Assembly (NCBI RefSeq): GCF_029867415.1
Contig: NC_081185.1
Coordinates: 133,445,753 to 133,509,752, forward strand
Reading direction: 5' to 3'
From: Vicia villosa
Taxonomy: Eukaryota > Streptophyta > Magnoliopsida > Fabales > Fabaceae
Length of the DNA: 64,000 nucleotides
Shown: positions 48,850 through 61,435 of the stretch, in pieces
Numbering within the stretch: the stretch's first letter is position 1
Layout: the number at the start of each line of letters is the position of its first letter
Program-made: the position numbers and the translations under genes
The notes under the pieces: model-generated
Database searches by the model: none
What the model was told of the DNA's origin: nothing
Seen by the model: the letters and a program-made list of their open reading frames with translations, nothing else

Positions 48850-49660
48850 TGAATCGCTACCACACCTTCGTGAAAAATCAAAAATACTCCTAAATTTTAG
48901 AGATACGTCTTTGAACGCATCCCAAAAAACATACATTTGTTAATCAGACCATAAATCTATGTTAAAAAAATTACGGAAATACATCTTTGTGTACACTACG
49001 AAGATGCATCTCAGGACGTTGTTTAATCAAAAATGCGTCAGACCCTTTCTCCTTTCTCATTTATGAAAATACTCTCTCAAACTCTAAACCTCTCAAGTCT
49101 GAAACTGTCTCAACTTACTAGCTCTCAAAATCATTCAACCCACTTCAAATTTTTCCATCAACATCAAATCATTGAAGAGGTCACTTAACTTCAAACTAAC
49201 TTTACATTTGAAAAGTTTGTGATTTTTATAAATAAATAAAAAAATTGATTTCGATATACATTTGTAAAAATTGAGCATTAGGTTATGTAATAGATAATTT
49301 ATATATATTATTGTGATTAAAAAATGTGCTAGGTAGATAGTAGTTTTAATTATCAATGCATTGTTGTGGATGTTGGCATGAACTGCATTTCTACCATTAA
49401 CGAGTAATAAACTTGATCTTGAAATCTACTATATTTTCTTTATGGAAAGATAGATACATACAAATAATGATGGAACCACTTGATCTTGAAAAATCTACTA
49501 TCTTTGCATCTATCTATCTTCATGTAAAAATTTCCATTTTAACCTAATTCTAACAAACCCCGACGTTAATCTAACCAAAAAAACCAAAAAACTTACAGCA
49601 TTGATTGTTATGACAGCAAATTTGGAAACAGTTACGTGGTTTTGGCAACTCCAAAGTGAT
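48850..49660. other. Intergenic stretch with no gene
   Basis: Contains ACGAAGATGCATCTCAGGAC-like sequence near 49000, which resembles motifs near 57375-57440 (GAGATGCATCTTCGAAAGC), perhaps a shared old repeat family. Nothing else was recognised. Confidence 0.4.
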
Positions 49661-49669
49661 ACTCAACAT

Positions 49670-50176
49670 TATGAGTGGGAATAGGCCAGGCCGACTAACA
49701 AGAGCCTACGGCCCAGCCTACATAGGCCTAGGCCAGGCTTTTTATATAAATAGAAAAGACTCAGGCTTTTTTATAAGTCTATTTAGCTAAAAAGGCTAGG
49801 CCACTGGCCATATAAAAAGCCTTTTAAACCTATAAGACCAACCTATTTAAATAAATTTGAATAATTTTATTATTATTATATTGTATTTTATATTTTGAAT
49901 TAAAATATAAAAATAAATATTAGTTATCTTAAAGAAATTGTGAAAATAAAATGAAAAAAAATCTTATGAACAATGTCATAAGTTACTTCCATACGTTTTT
50001 TCAAATAAATAGTATCACAAAATTTATACTATTAGTAAACTCAAATAAGCTAATGCAAACAAACATTTAATCTCAGGCTTTAATTAGGCTAACACGCCAA
50101 TCAGGCTTTTAATTTTTTAGCAACTCAGGCTCAGGCTTGGCAAAGCCTAGCTCAGCCTAGTCTATTCCCACCCCTA
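49670..50176. mobile_element. hAT-type MITE (507 bp)
   Basis: The left end TATGAGTGGGAATAG and the right end CTATTCCCACCCCTA are inverted repeats with two mismatches. The flanking 8-mers CTCAACAT (49662-49669) and CTTAACAT (50177-50184) differ by one base, consistent with a hAT target duplication. The subterminal regions carry many AGGCCTAGGCCAGGCTTTT-like motifs in both orientations. Confidence 0.85.
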
Positions 50177-50611
50177 CTTAACATGCAATAATTAGTATGC
50201 TTTTCAAAAAAAATGTAAATAGTATGGATAACAGTGTTCTTAGCACAAAAGCATATGAATGGCATGCGCACATGCATAATAACAAGCTTCGCAAATCTTT
50301 TTATTTTTGATTGAACAAAACAGAGAATAGGTTCGTAAATAGAAAACAAAAGGTCAGGAATACATGCCTGGCTTGAAATTTTGATTACCATGTCCAATTC
50401 AACTGAATCATAGATAAAACATTTTGTTGACATGCTCTTCAACAGAACCAAGGAGTCCATAAGTATTGGAAGATAAACAAATGAAAACTCGGTATCAAAA
50501 AGAATTCTAGAACTCAAACTGAGTAGAGTACAAAGAACTCGAGCAAAAATCAGGATAACCGGCACAATATAAGGCAAGACCCCTAAAGGCCACAATGGAA
50601 TGGGTAATAAA

Positions 50612-53600
50612 TCACGGACGATCACGCGAATTCCTGGAAGATGACCATGATGAAGATGACCGGGAACCCCCACCAAATGAAGTGCCACGGTCCCACCTGT
50701 CACCATCTGGCCTGCTGCCACTGTTGCCCCATCGATCTGCTTCTGGAGGAGGAGCAGCTGTGGCTTCAGCTCCTGCTCGCCGGAACTTGGGAACATATTT
50801 CCCGGGAGCTGGGGCTGTGGAAGCTACAGCAACGGCAGGGCGAGACTCCAATGGACGGGCAGGAGGCTCATGAGCCCTCATAGCTGGTTCAGCTGGTCTG
50901 CCCAGTAATGCTTCCCTCTTTTCCCTCTCAATTTTTTCTTCGATTTCTTGTTCCCTTCTCCTCTTCTTTTCAGCTATTTCATCCAATTTTGCTTGGTGTT
51001 CAGCCTGTTCCTTCTTTTTTCTCTCAGCCTCTGGAATTCAAAAAACACCATACATGTTATCTAAATTCAAAATGGAGGATAGTCTACTGTATAGTGTAAT
51101 AGATGGTATACACGGATTCCACAGAAAACAGACATTTACTAATGAAGAAAGAATGAAATACAAGGGATGGGATCAAAAATAAAATCATGACTGCTTTGGT
51201 GGAATTTAATTAAATAGACGCTTTAACAAGTCTCGTGTAATCCTTTCAGTACAGACATGAAAAATAAAACACAAGCTCGGGCTTCTATATATTCCAGGAA
51301 AACAAAATAATAATGATTACCTTCGTGCTTACGAGCTTCTTCCTCCTCGCGCAATTTTTGCCGTCTCTCTTCTTCAACTTTTAGATAATACTTCAACTTC
51401 CTCATTTTATCCCTCTCCTGCCTCCTGGACTGTAAAATCCTAGATATACGCTCCTCCCTTTCTCTTCTCAATCTGTTAAATTCTGCTTGGCGATGACTGA
51501 CAACTCTCTCTTGATATATCTCCTGTAAAGTCAATCACGTACCAACATCAGTAGTATTTTTACCAGGTAAATTTAATAATTAGTATTCTGACTTATATGA
51601 TGACAAATAACATCAATTGTTAAAAGTTAACATTATTGACGAAGGTCAAGACATAGAAAGTAGCATATGAGTTAATGATACTAACTTTATGGCCCATCAT
51701 TCGACTAAGCCTCTCTTTCTCATTGAGATCTCCAGCATGGCGCTGTCTGCTCAGTTCTACCTCTTGCTGCATCAAACCAAGGTCTAACAGTTAGAACTTA
51801 ATACAAGAAATAAACTTATTTAAATAAAAAGTTACAAATGAAGATTCTGCTCCAATGCGAGATGAAAAATATGCAAAAAATCAATTATTTTCATGAGTAG
51901 AAATAGACATACTTGTTGCTCATGCTCATGAAGAACCCTCTCTTCCACTAGGCGTTGTTGATATGCAGCTTCAATAAGCGGAGCAGCCTCTTCTCTCTTT
52001 GCTCTTTCCAAATAATCCATGGTTTTAGCTAATTTCTGCAATTTCTTCTCCATTTCCTGCTTCTCCCGGTGTTGTTCAATCAAAGCCAACTCCATCAAGG
52101 TTTTCTTAGAAATTACACCCTACAGATAGAGGTCATAGCTAGCATTAGCATAACAAACAAACCAATAACTTAATTGATTGCAGGATTCAACTTACCCCGT
52201 CTATGATGGGCTTTTTACCCTTTCTCTTAAAGCGCTTTTCAGCTTCCTGAAGTATAGCCTGAGCTTCCTCTTTATCTTTTTCCTCCATTTCCATTTTAAG
52301 TCTTTGTTTCTTCCTCAGCTCAACCTCAGTTTCAAGCCGCTTTCGCTCTGCTTCTTCAGTAATTTTAAGCAGTCTTAACCTCTTAGACTCCTCCTCACGT
52401 TCCTGTTCAAGAAGTTGTCGTTCTTGTTCTTCTTTCCTCTTCTCAATAATTGATTTCCGAGCCAGAAGCCTCTTGTGTTCTTTGGCTACAACCTCTGGCA
52501 AGGTTGGAAGCAAGCTTCCGTGTTTAGATCGTTTTGCATCAGGAGGACAGATCATTTGCCTCGCCTTGTTCAACTGCTCGGCAAAATTGGCCAAGTGATC
52601 CCTCAATCCATCAGCTTCAAGACTCTGGTAAAACCAAGCAATTGCCATAACATTGGTAAGAGACAGTACTATTATACCATTAAAACGTCAGGTTCTTAGC
52701 TTATATGTAAACAAATATAAAATTTCACCGCCTAAACCATAACAAAAATTAAGGTAAACATCTTAGCCTGCGCATTTGATATTGGTGCAAACAAAATAAT
52801 CTCATAACATGCACACACCACTTCAAACAAACAAAAAACATACCTACTGGAGAGCAAGTTTAACAAAGAAAATCAAACCAAGATAAAGGTAAACATACCG
52901 TCTTGCAGAAAATGACAACATTTTTCATGTGGTCAACTTTCATCGACAGAAACTTCTGCTTAACAGCATCTACGGAAATTTTTTCCACAACGGAAAACTC
53001 AAAGAAAGGAATCATTCCAGCTAAGTTTTCAATCTTCATTGATTGGTACACATTAGACACCTAGAAGAGGGAGGGTGAACAGGTTTAAGTACACACATAA
53101 AACAGAAGTATTAAATAAGTAGTCCAGAAAAAAAGAGAATGCACCTGTTGTAGCAACCTCAAGGTAGCTAACTTTTCAAGTGCTGGGACATACTGCGAAA
53201 AATGCACCTCTGGAACCGATGAAGCAAAGGTAAACTTACCCCCTAATTTTGAAATTTTATTTAGCAAGGGTAGTACTTTTAGTGCGAGATCCGAGGGTAG
53301 AAATTCATGTTCCAAAAGATAGTAAATGTCTTTCACTTCTTGTGAAACACAAGACATTACACCCTTTGATGCCTGTAATGAATCCAAACATAAATAGTTC
53401 AGAGTGAGTCAAAAGTACCTATTTATTGCAATTATATTACTCCAGAGGTCATCTAACCAAACCAAAGTGAACCTGTTGACAATAGGTTCTATACACAACA
53501 CCCAAATGGCCCAAGATATATCTGAATAACTAAATCAATTACAGGGAAAAGATGTAATAACATAATATCACAACTAACGCAATAACAGACATAAACTTCA

Positions 53601-56600
53601 GCATCAGTCTACTATAGAAAATGTTAAAATGATTATGTGATCAATTAACTGAAATCAAAATAAATAGTTAAGGATTTGAAAATCAAAATAACTAAAATTA
53701 AATGTGAATACTAAATCATTTACAGAGTAAAGTTTAAATAATTAAAGCATGGTAACTAAACTACTAAAGCAATTAGAGAGATATGAACATCAGCATCATT
53801 TTAGAAAATGCTAAAACTGATGAGATCGTCAATGCAAGACACACATGACATCCATAATATACTGAGATAAAATAATTTTAGGATTTGAAAACTGTTTGAA
53901 AGATAAGATTCTCAGTGTTTGTATTGTAATATGTCTTGGGATGCACTTGTATTTCAAGTAATTGTACTGCTGGTACTTGACCGATAAATCAACCAACAAA
54001 AATATGAGAATTAGATTAGCGTTTACTACGGCAACAAATTATCTTATCACAGTCCTTTTTCCATCTAATCCACAAAATATCGACAATCAGCATAGGGAAG
54101 GTATACGGAGGTTTAAATGAAGGCATATCCACAATCAGACTAATGAAAGTATATGTCTTAGGGTGCACTTGTATTTCAAGTAATTGTACTGCTGGTACTT
54201 GACCAATAAATCAACCAACAAAAATATGAGAATTAGATTAGCATTTACTACGGCAACAAATTATCTCATCACAGTCCTTTTTCCATCTAATCCACAAAAT
54301 ATCGACAATCAGCCTAGGGAGGTATACGGAGGTTTAAATGAAGGCATATCCACAATAAGACTAATGAAAGTATATATCTTAGGGTGCACTTGTATTTCAA
54401 GTAATTGTACTGCTGGTACTTGACCGATAAATCAACCAACAAAAATTTGAGAATTAGATTTGAGTTTACTACGGAAACAAATTATCTCATCACAGTTCTT
54501 TATCCATCTAATCTACGAAATATCGACAATCAGCATACGGAAGGTATATGGAGGTTTAAATGAAGGCATATCCACAATCAGACTAGGGAAAGTATATGGA
54601 GGTTTAAATGATTACCACACAACAAATATTAACAACCAACGAATGGAATGCAAAAATCAAAACATGGTACAATGGAGCTCGGCAAAGTTTAAAATGAGAT
54701 TATGAGGAAAGAAATTCAATCGAATATTGATCAAGATCAACCAGACCAAACACTAATAGAAAATAAAATGTGTACAGATATTACTTGAAACCCTGCCTTC
54801 AACAATACACATCGAAATAACAAATGACTGTAGGAAAAGGAATTTATAGAGCTGTGTTTCAAATAATGAGAATATCTCTAATCAAAACAAAAAATATTGA
54901 GAATATCTTACCAGTTCAGCAAGAAGTGATGACCTTGAGAGCTGGAAAAGACAACAGAAACAAAAGCAAATAGTAAGATTTGCAAACAGATATCAATATG
55001 CTATAGGGAGTTCAAATGAGGGAAAGTAAAATACCACTTCTCTACTATCGGGCTTAGATTCGAGATTAAAGCCTATGAGATTAGCCATCCTCAAATTCCG
55101 CTCCTTTTCATGCTCTAATTCTAAATGAGATGCACCGTGAGTGCGGTCATGAGGAGGCACTGAGAGTGCAGCTAGAACAACAGATGAAGCTATCAATTGC
55201 AAATCCTTCTGACTCAGATTTTTGTTGAAGCTTTTTTGTAGCAAAAAGAGTTTGAACCACGCGTATGCATGATATAAATGACTTGAAGATATCCAAAATA
55301 TTTCAGTCAACTTAACATAGTAAACTGTCATCAATGATGGTTTTGGAGTTTTCTTGACCATGCACATTAACCCATGTATATCTTCAACAGACCTAAAAGC
55401 TTCCTGCATGCAACAAATTGTCTCGGGTCGGCCAACAACACTAAAAGAAATACCTTGAAGATGTACGAAATTGAGAAGTTTCAAACCTGCCAGAGTTCAA
55501 GCTCAGTGGCAATTTTCAGCTGCTCAAATCTTGTATCCAGATATAATTGCAAGCTTTCAGGAGCAGAAAGATCAGGTCGGTCTCGTTGGTCCCGATATTT
55601 GTTAAGATTAGCCAAATGATTTCTAATGATTTCACAAAGTCTCCGGAATTCAGTTGTTCTTTTGTATTGCTTACAAAACTGGAAAGCTCGGTGAGCTGTC
55701 ATCTGCGCATAGCAATAGAGTCTCTATAAGTTTGACATAAAGCAAGTGTGCATCCTAAATTATTGTTTTCACAATAAAACGTATAAGTATAGGAAATGAA
55801 AAAGAAGAATCGGTTGATGAGTAACAGCAACAACATATCCCTAATTTTCTATTTATTGGAAAACCTGTCTGCCACAGTTAAATGGCTAAAACACTGGATT
55901 TAAAATCAACAAAAGAGATAACTTGGAATATACACATTTCATACTGCAATGACGGCATATATATAAACATGTCTCACAAGACCAGCCTCACAAAGGTAAA
56001 AGAGCTCCATGTTAAAATCAAAACTATAAACTATAAAAAGCAAATAGCAAGGCAAAGTCAGATAACATTCTATACTTAAACATAAATATCAACAATATTG
56101 ATTGGTTAAGACAAGAAAAAATTACAGCATATAAGGCTTCCAACTTGGAGTTGTTCCGCAATATCTCCAGCACTGTCCTGTAAGTTTCCCAAAGAAATTT
56201 AAACCAAGGGGTAACAAGCTCCCGGTCGGATCGATCCTTTCCCTTCTCTCCACTGACATAGCTCAGCATCAAGTCCTCAGGCCTTTTATCAGCCTCCAAG
56301 TCATCAACATCAAGAGCCTCTTCTAAGGCCTGAGCCTGGCTACGAGCTTGCTCAGCTTTCTCTGTTGACAGGTGCATGAAATGCTTAATCACCTCCTCCA
56401 GCGAACTAACATTCACTTGCTGACATATGATACGGTACTGAATAAGCCCATCCTTAGCAAACCGTCCTTTCCTCATGTCAACACATAGCTCTACATACTT
56501 AAACATAATCCGTTCGAGAGTTTTCTGCCATGCTCGGTATCTTTTCGAAGTAATAAGGTCGTGCAGAGTCTGAAGAGCATCCTGCTTCTGCCCGACATTG

Positions 56601-56751
56601 ATCAACTCTGTAGATCAAATCAAATTATAAACAATTCAAATGCATTACATTTTATAATAGAAAAACGCCAAGATTAAAAACAAAAGAAAAACTAAAATCA
56701 CAAACCTTCTGCCCTTTTGAGGGCATTTTCAGGCTTCAAGAATGACGTCAT
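50612..56751 (-). CDS. eIF3A: Eukaryotic translation initiation factor 3 subunit A (eIF3a)
   Basis: Twelve coding exons on the minus strand: 56706-56751, 56126-56607, 55487-55702, 55035-55403, 54912-54941, 53145-53372, 52899-53060, 52196-52624, 51913-52119, 51686-51766, 51321-51522, 50612-51030. The total is 2,871 bases (956 residues), in phase throughout with GT-AG introns. It starts [20 protein letters not shown]. An N-terminal helical-repeat region and a PCI domain (roughly residues 330-520) are followed by a very long charged coiled coil ([60 protein letters not shown]). The Pro/Ala/Arg/Gly/Ser-rich tail ends [15 protein letters not shown]. eIF3a is the scaffold subunit of the eIF3 complex on the 40S ribosome in the cytoplasm. 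Length is slightly below that of the Arabidopsis protein, with the difference in the variable tail. A non-coding first exon (from 57090 upward) and a 5'-leader intron (56780-57089) are indicated by good splice sites. Confidence 0.96.
53936..54610. repeat. 222-bp tandem repeat inside eIF3a intron 5
   Basis: Three copies; the marker GCACTTGTATTTCAAGTAAT recurs at 53943, 54165 and 54385 (periods 222 and 220). Each unit ends with GGAGGTTTAAATGAAGGCAT and CCACAATCAGACTA, and that ending is itself repeated once more at the right edge. It lies in the 1.54-kb intron between exons 5 and 6. Short ORFs here (54184-54705) are artefacts. Confidence 0.95.
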
Positions 56752-57089
56752 ATTGCGAATTCACGAAATCAAATCCCCTCTGCAATTAAAAAGAATGATA
56801 ATCAAAATAAAATAAAATTAACGCCAAGAACAACAGTAAAATACAAATTCATAGCAAAATTGACTAGAAAAACAGCGAGTCCAGCAGGATTAGAATCAAA
56901 CTAAGCAGATGATCTAGATAGCTAATTGCGGCCAATAGTGGCGCGATCGCGGGTGCGGTACAAATCACTGTCACGGCAGTCTCAGATGCATTTCACGAGA
57001 ATAACGATGAATAAAAAAATGGATAAAGAACCGGAAAAACTACAGTATAAGATGACGGATGGTGAAGAAGAGATGAAGAATCACAATAC

Positions 57090-57600
57090 CTAGGAGGATA
57101 AATCAGTAGCGTCGTTGAATTACAGTAGCGGCTGCTTCTTCTGCTAGGGTTACGAAAATGAAGAAATGAACTTTTGCTATGTGTTTCCGATAAGAAGAAG
57201 TGAGACTCTGGGCCCGTAAAGCCCAATCTGTTCGTGAAAAATTTTAGGCCTGAATACTTGGGCTTTGAAAAAAAAAACAGAGAATTTCTTTTTATACATG
57301 ATAGGGTGAAAAAAACTCCTAAAAACCCCAAAATACCCTTCAAAGATAAATCTCTCAAAAGAAGTGTTTTTAGATATGCATCTCCAAAAGCACTTTTAAT
57401 ACTTGAGAAATATGTTTTGGAGATGCATCTTCGAAAGCACCTCTGACAGTGGTTTGTTTTTAAATCATTAAAGTTTTAAAATGATAATAAAAACGCTAAT
57501 AAAAAAAACGATAATAAGTACAAAATGTTGTTTTGAAAATAGTAAAAAATCATATATATAAATTATTCTGGAATAAAAAAATATAGTCTATTGCGTATGC
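57090..57600 (-). promoter_or_regulatory. eIF3a leader exon and promoter region
   Basis: On the minus strand the leader exon runs upward from 57090 (donor GGTATT) and contains TAACCCTAG at 57144-57152. This is a partial match to the telo-box (AAACCCTA) common in promoters and leaders of plant translation genes. Beyond 57240 the DNA is an unassigned repeat containing GATGCATCTCCAAAAGCAC and its near-inverse (about 57375-57440). It then meets the 5' break of the Sirevirus at about 57600. Confidence 0.5.
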
Positions 57601-57603
57601 ATA

Positions 57604-59210
57604 ACCCTCGTCTCCTGGCCCCTCCTCTGCCTCATGTATCCCACTGCAGAATGTCAATTAGGTCTTGTTTCTCTGATCGAGCCAACTTCTGTTGATCAAG
57701 CTCTAGAAGATGCAGACTGGATAATTGCCATGCAAGAAGAACTAAATCAGTTTACAAGGAATGATGTATGGGATCTTGTTCCTAGACCAAAAGGATTTAA
57801 CATCATTGGTACGAAGTGGGTCTTCAGAAACAAGTTAAGCGAAAAAGGAGAAGTTGTAAGAAACAAAGCTAGACTGGTGGCTCAGGGCTATAGTTAGCAA
57901 GAAGGTATTGACTATACAGAAACCTTTGCACCAGTGGCCAGGTTAGAATCTATTCGCTTATTGATTTTTGTGCCACTCAACATAACATCACTCTATATCA
58001 GATGGATGTTAAGAGTGCCTTCTTAAATGGTTATATAGATGAGGAAGTCTATGTCCACCAACCTCCTGGTTTTAAAGACTCTAAGTCTCCAAATCATGTT
58101 TTCAAACTAAAGAAATCATTATACGGTTTGAAGCAAGCTCCTAGAGCTTGGTATGAAAGATTAAGTTCTTTCCTTCTGGATAATGGTTTCACTAGAGGAA
58201 AAGTGGATACTACTCTCTTCTGTAAAACCTTTAAAAAGGATCTTTTGATTTGCCAAATTTACGTTGATTATATTATATTTGAAACATCTAATGCTACACT
58301 TGGAAAGGAGTTTGCTAAGTCTATGCAGGCTGAGTTTGAGATGAGCATGATGGGAGAACTCAAGTATTTCCTTGGGATCCAGATCAATCAAACATCAGAA
58401 GGAACGTATGTTCATCAAACCAAGTATGTGAAAGAACTTCTGAAGAAGTTTAATCTTTCTAAAAGCAAAGAAGCAAAGACTCATATGCATCCAACGTGTG
58501 TCTTAGGTAAGGATGAGGTAAGTAAGAAGGTATATCAGAAGTTGTACAGAGGTATGATTGAATCTCTTCTATATCTCACTGCTTCTAGACCTGATATTTT
58601 ATTTAGTGTTTGTCTGTGTGCAATATTTCAATCAGATCCTAGAGAATCTCACTTAACAGCTGTTAAGAGAATTCTGAGGTATCTGAAAGGTACTACTAAT
58701 GTTGGTTTAGTCTACAGAAGATCTAAAGAATACAACTTAGTAGGATTGTGTGATGCTGATTACGCTGGAGATAGAATTGAAAGAAAAAGTACTTCTGGAA
58801 ATTGTCAATTTCTTGGAAGTCATTTGATCTCCTGGTACAGTAAGAAACAAGCTACCATTGCCCTCTCTACTACAGAAGCAGAATATGTTGCTGTTGCTGG
58901 GTGTAGTACACAGATGCTCTGGATGAAGAGTCAGCTAGAAGATTATCAGATATATGAGAGTAACATTCATATTTTCTGTGATAATACTTCTGCTATTTGT
59001 TTATCTAAGAATCCAATCTTACATTCCAAAGCTAAACATATTGAGATCAAACATCATTTCATTAGGGACTATGTTCGGAAGGGTGTTTTATCTTTGAACT
59101 TTGTTGATACAGACCATCAATGGGCTGATATCTTTAAAAAACCCCTTGCTGAAGATAGGTTTAAGTTTATTTTGAAGAATATCAGTATGGATTTATGCCC
59201 AGAATGAGAA
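57604..59210 (+). pseudogene. Sirevirus-type Copia pol, 5'-truncated and disabled
   Basis: Begins within the reverse-transcriptase region (sequence like LEDADWIIAMQEELNQF), so gag, protease and integrase are absent. The frame is broken by a TAG at 57895-57897 and by a frame change around 57960-57990, then is open from 58002 to 59209. Recognisable RT motifs are QMDVKSAFLNG and LYGLKQAPRAWYERL. The active-site box, normally Tyr-Val-Asp-Asp, reads Tyr-Val-Asp-Tyr (codons 58260-58271), so a catalytic Asp is lost. RNase H residues follow: CDADYAGD, STTEAEYVA, CDNTSAICLSKNP and HHFIRD. It ends just before the gap leading to the env-like gene. This is an old genomic copy, described here without reconstruction. 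Confidence 0.93.
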
Positions 59211-59710
59211 GATGAGAAGTTCTGACGTATGGATTAGTTCTGAAATGGGTTTGTTTTTATCTTCTTATAAGAAGTTCTAATGTTGATCAATTCGAAGTTC
59301 TAATTCTGTTATTACTAACGTTTCATTATCTAAGTTGATTCAGAATTTCTTTTAAAGCAAAACAGCTGTCACCAGCTTTTCAGATGTTGAACACATGTTC
59401 ACTCTATTTGGACAAGCACGCGTACAGTTGAGGAGACGCCGCCCTAGGTAACTGTGCAAATCATTTCAAATATTACGTTATCTCTCCTAACGTCATTTCT
59501 CATTAAATGCATTTGATTATATGTTTTTCTGTAATCATGTTCATTCAAACGCATATTGCATTTCATTTCAAATTCGTCTCTATATAAACTCATCTTCATA
59601 ACAATTCATCTCTTTGCATTCTCTTTTTTCATTCATTGTCTCTTTCGTTCATCTCTCCTTCTCATTGTTGCATAAACCCTAGTTTCTAAACCGAATCTCA
59701 GAGTGAATTC
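59211..59710 (+). other. Spacer between Sirevirus pol and env-like ORF
   Basis: Non-coding, pyrimidine-rich towards the right (CTCTTTCGTTCATCTCTCC), with a TATATAAACTC sequence at about 59580-59590 upstream of the env-like ORF. This resembles an internal promoter or leader for a separate transcript; that role is an inference. Confidence 0.5.
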
Positions 59711-61435
59711 ATGCTTTCATCCTCAAGTACTCAACAAAAAATGTCTTCAGCACATCTTGTTCAACACAAATATGGTTATCATCCCCTGAAGACTTGTTCT
59801 ATTCCTAATGAGGAACTGGAAGTTCTTTGCGAAACTATGGTGGATTTTGACAATCTATTAGAACATGATTTCAAAACCAAGGCTGCAATGCTGGTACAAG
59901 GCTGGTCAACTTACTTTGAAAGATTGATTGGACCAGTTTATCCCCTCTTGGTGATGGATTTCTGGACTCATGCAACAGTTACTCCAACTGCTATCATCTC
60001 CTTCATATTAGGGCATGAAGTTGTTGTGACTGAGAAGATGATAAGGAAGCTTTATAGTCTTGATGACTCTGAAGGAATCACAGGTGCTCTTCCTGGTAGA
60101 GTTGTTTGGGGAAAAGTTGATAAATAATTGTCTACTTCTTTTGGATCTGCATCTCATCAAACTACGTCGTTGAAGCCTTCCTACAGAGTTTGGGCTGAGA
60201 TTATTCTGGGATCTCTGTATCATAGAAAGCGATCTCTTGCCTCAACGTATGTAAATCAGGATCAGAAGTATGTACTTTTCTACATTGGAAAAGGTACTAA
60301 GGTTAATCTTTCAAACATTCTATTTCAACATTTGAAGACAAATATTGAAGAATCAAGAGATGAAGAATGCAAGAAGTATCCAGATTTCAAGAAGAACACC
60401 ATTCCTCTTGCCAGAATGATTTCAGACATTCTGATAGAAAGTGACTTGTTGGATCTTCTGAGAGCTGTTGGTACGCCCAAGTTCTTAACTGTCATTCAAG
60501 GACACATTCTGAATGCTTTTGATCTACAAAGAATGCTTCTGATTGAGAAGGTAACTTCTACTCCAAGAATATTTCCAGATATTCTGACAAGACGAATCCC
60601 TATGGAGAGTTATTCTCACTTGTTCAAAGAAGAGCTCGACAAGTCTGTTAAGCGCTATTTGAAGTCTTGTGTCAAAGCTCAATCTTTTGTTGATCCTGCA
60701 TGGATTCGAGGAAGAGTTCTTCCATCTCTGGCTGAGTTGAAGAAGAAAAAAAAGAAGAAGAAAGAAAAGAGATTAAAAAGAAAGGCCTCAGAAGCAGGAC
60801 CTATGCCAGCTAAGAAGCCAAAGCTACCCTATGATCCTCTCAAAGTACAATCTGATGAATACCGTGATAAGCGCATCAAGAAAGCTTTTCGTGAAGATGC
60901 TGCTGCTTGTTCTTCTCAAAAAAAGCCTCCTCCTTCTGAACCCCAAAATTCCTCAACGAAAGCACCAGATATGGTATATCCAGCTGTTGAACATCCATCA
61001 GAAGTTGCTGCTCCTCCACCTCCAAGGAATCTGGCTGCAATTCTTCAGGTTCTTGAGAATGGAGATTCTGATCTTCTTGTTCCAAATTATGCTGAAGATG
61101 CTTCTATGTCAGAAGCTGATGCTGGGAAGCAAAGTGCTGAGAATCATCCCACTGAGAAACTTCCTGTTCAGGAAAATCAAGATGATGTTCTCATGCTAGA
61201 TGCTGCTGTTGAGCATGCTATTCCTTTGAATGATGGTTGTGAATCTTCTTCTGCTGAATCCTCTCTTCTGGTGAACACCATGAAGGCTCTTCAAAAGAAT
61301 CAAGATGCTCTAGCTTCTCGCTTGGATAAGCATGAAGATACTCACAATGAGTTTTGCTCATTCATGAAGACGCAGTCTGCAAGCACTTCTGAGATTCAAA
61401 ACCTTCTGGCCAAGATAGTCTTTAGGCTAGGCTAG
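59711..61435 (+). pseudogene. Sirevirus env-like ORF, split by one stop codon
   Basis: Located between pol and the 3' LTR, in the same orientation, as in Sireviruses that carry a third ORF. The first segment is 59711-60127, ending in a TAA at 60125-60127. The second is open from 60128 to 61435. The N-terminal part is globular (WSTYFERLIGPVYPLLVMDFW is typical of this legume family). The middle has a Lys-rich stretch (about 60735-60785), followed by a Pro- and Ser-rich region. A predicted coiled coil is at the C-terminus (about 61265-61430). I see no clear signal peptide or transmembrane anchor, so 'env-like' is positional, and an envelope function is not supported by this copy. No restored sequence is given. 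Confidence 0.82.

Noticed and set aside
54184..54705. ORFs within eIF3a intron 5
   Set aside because: Translations of the 222-bp tandem repeat.
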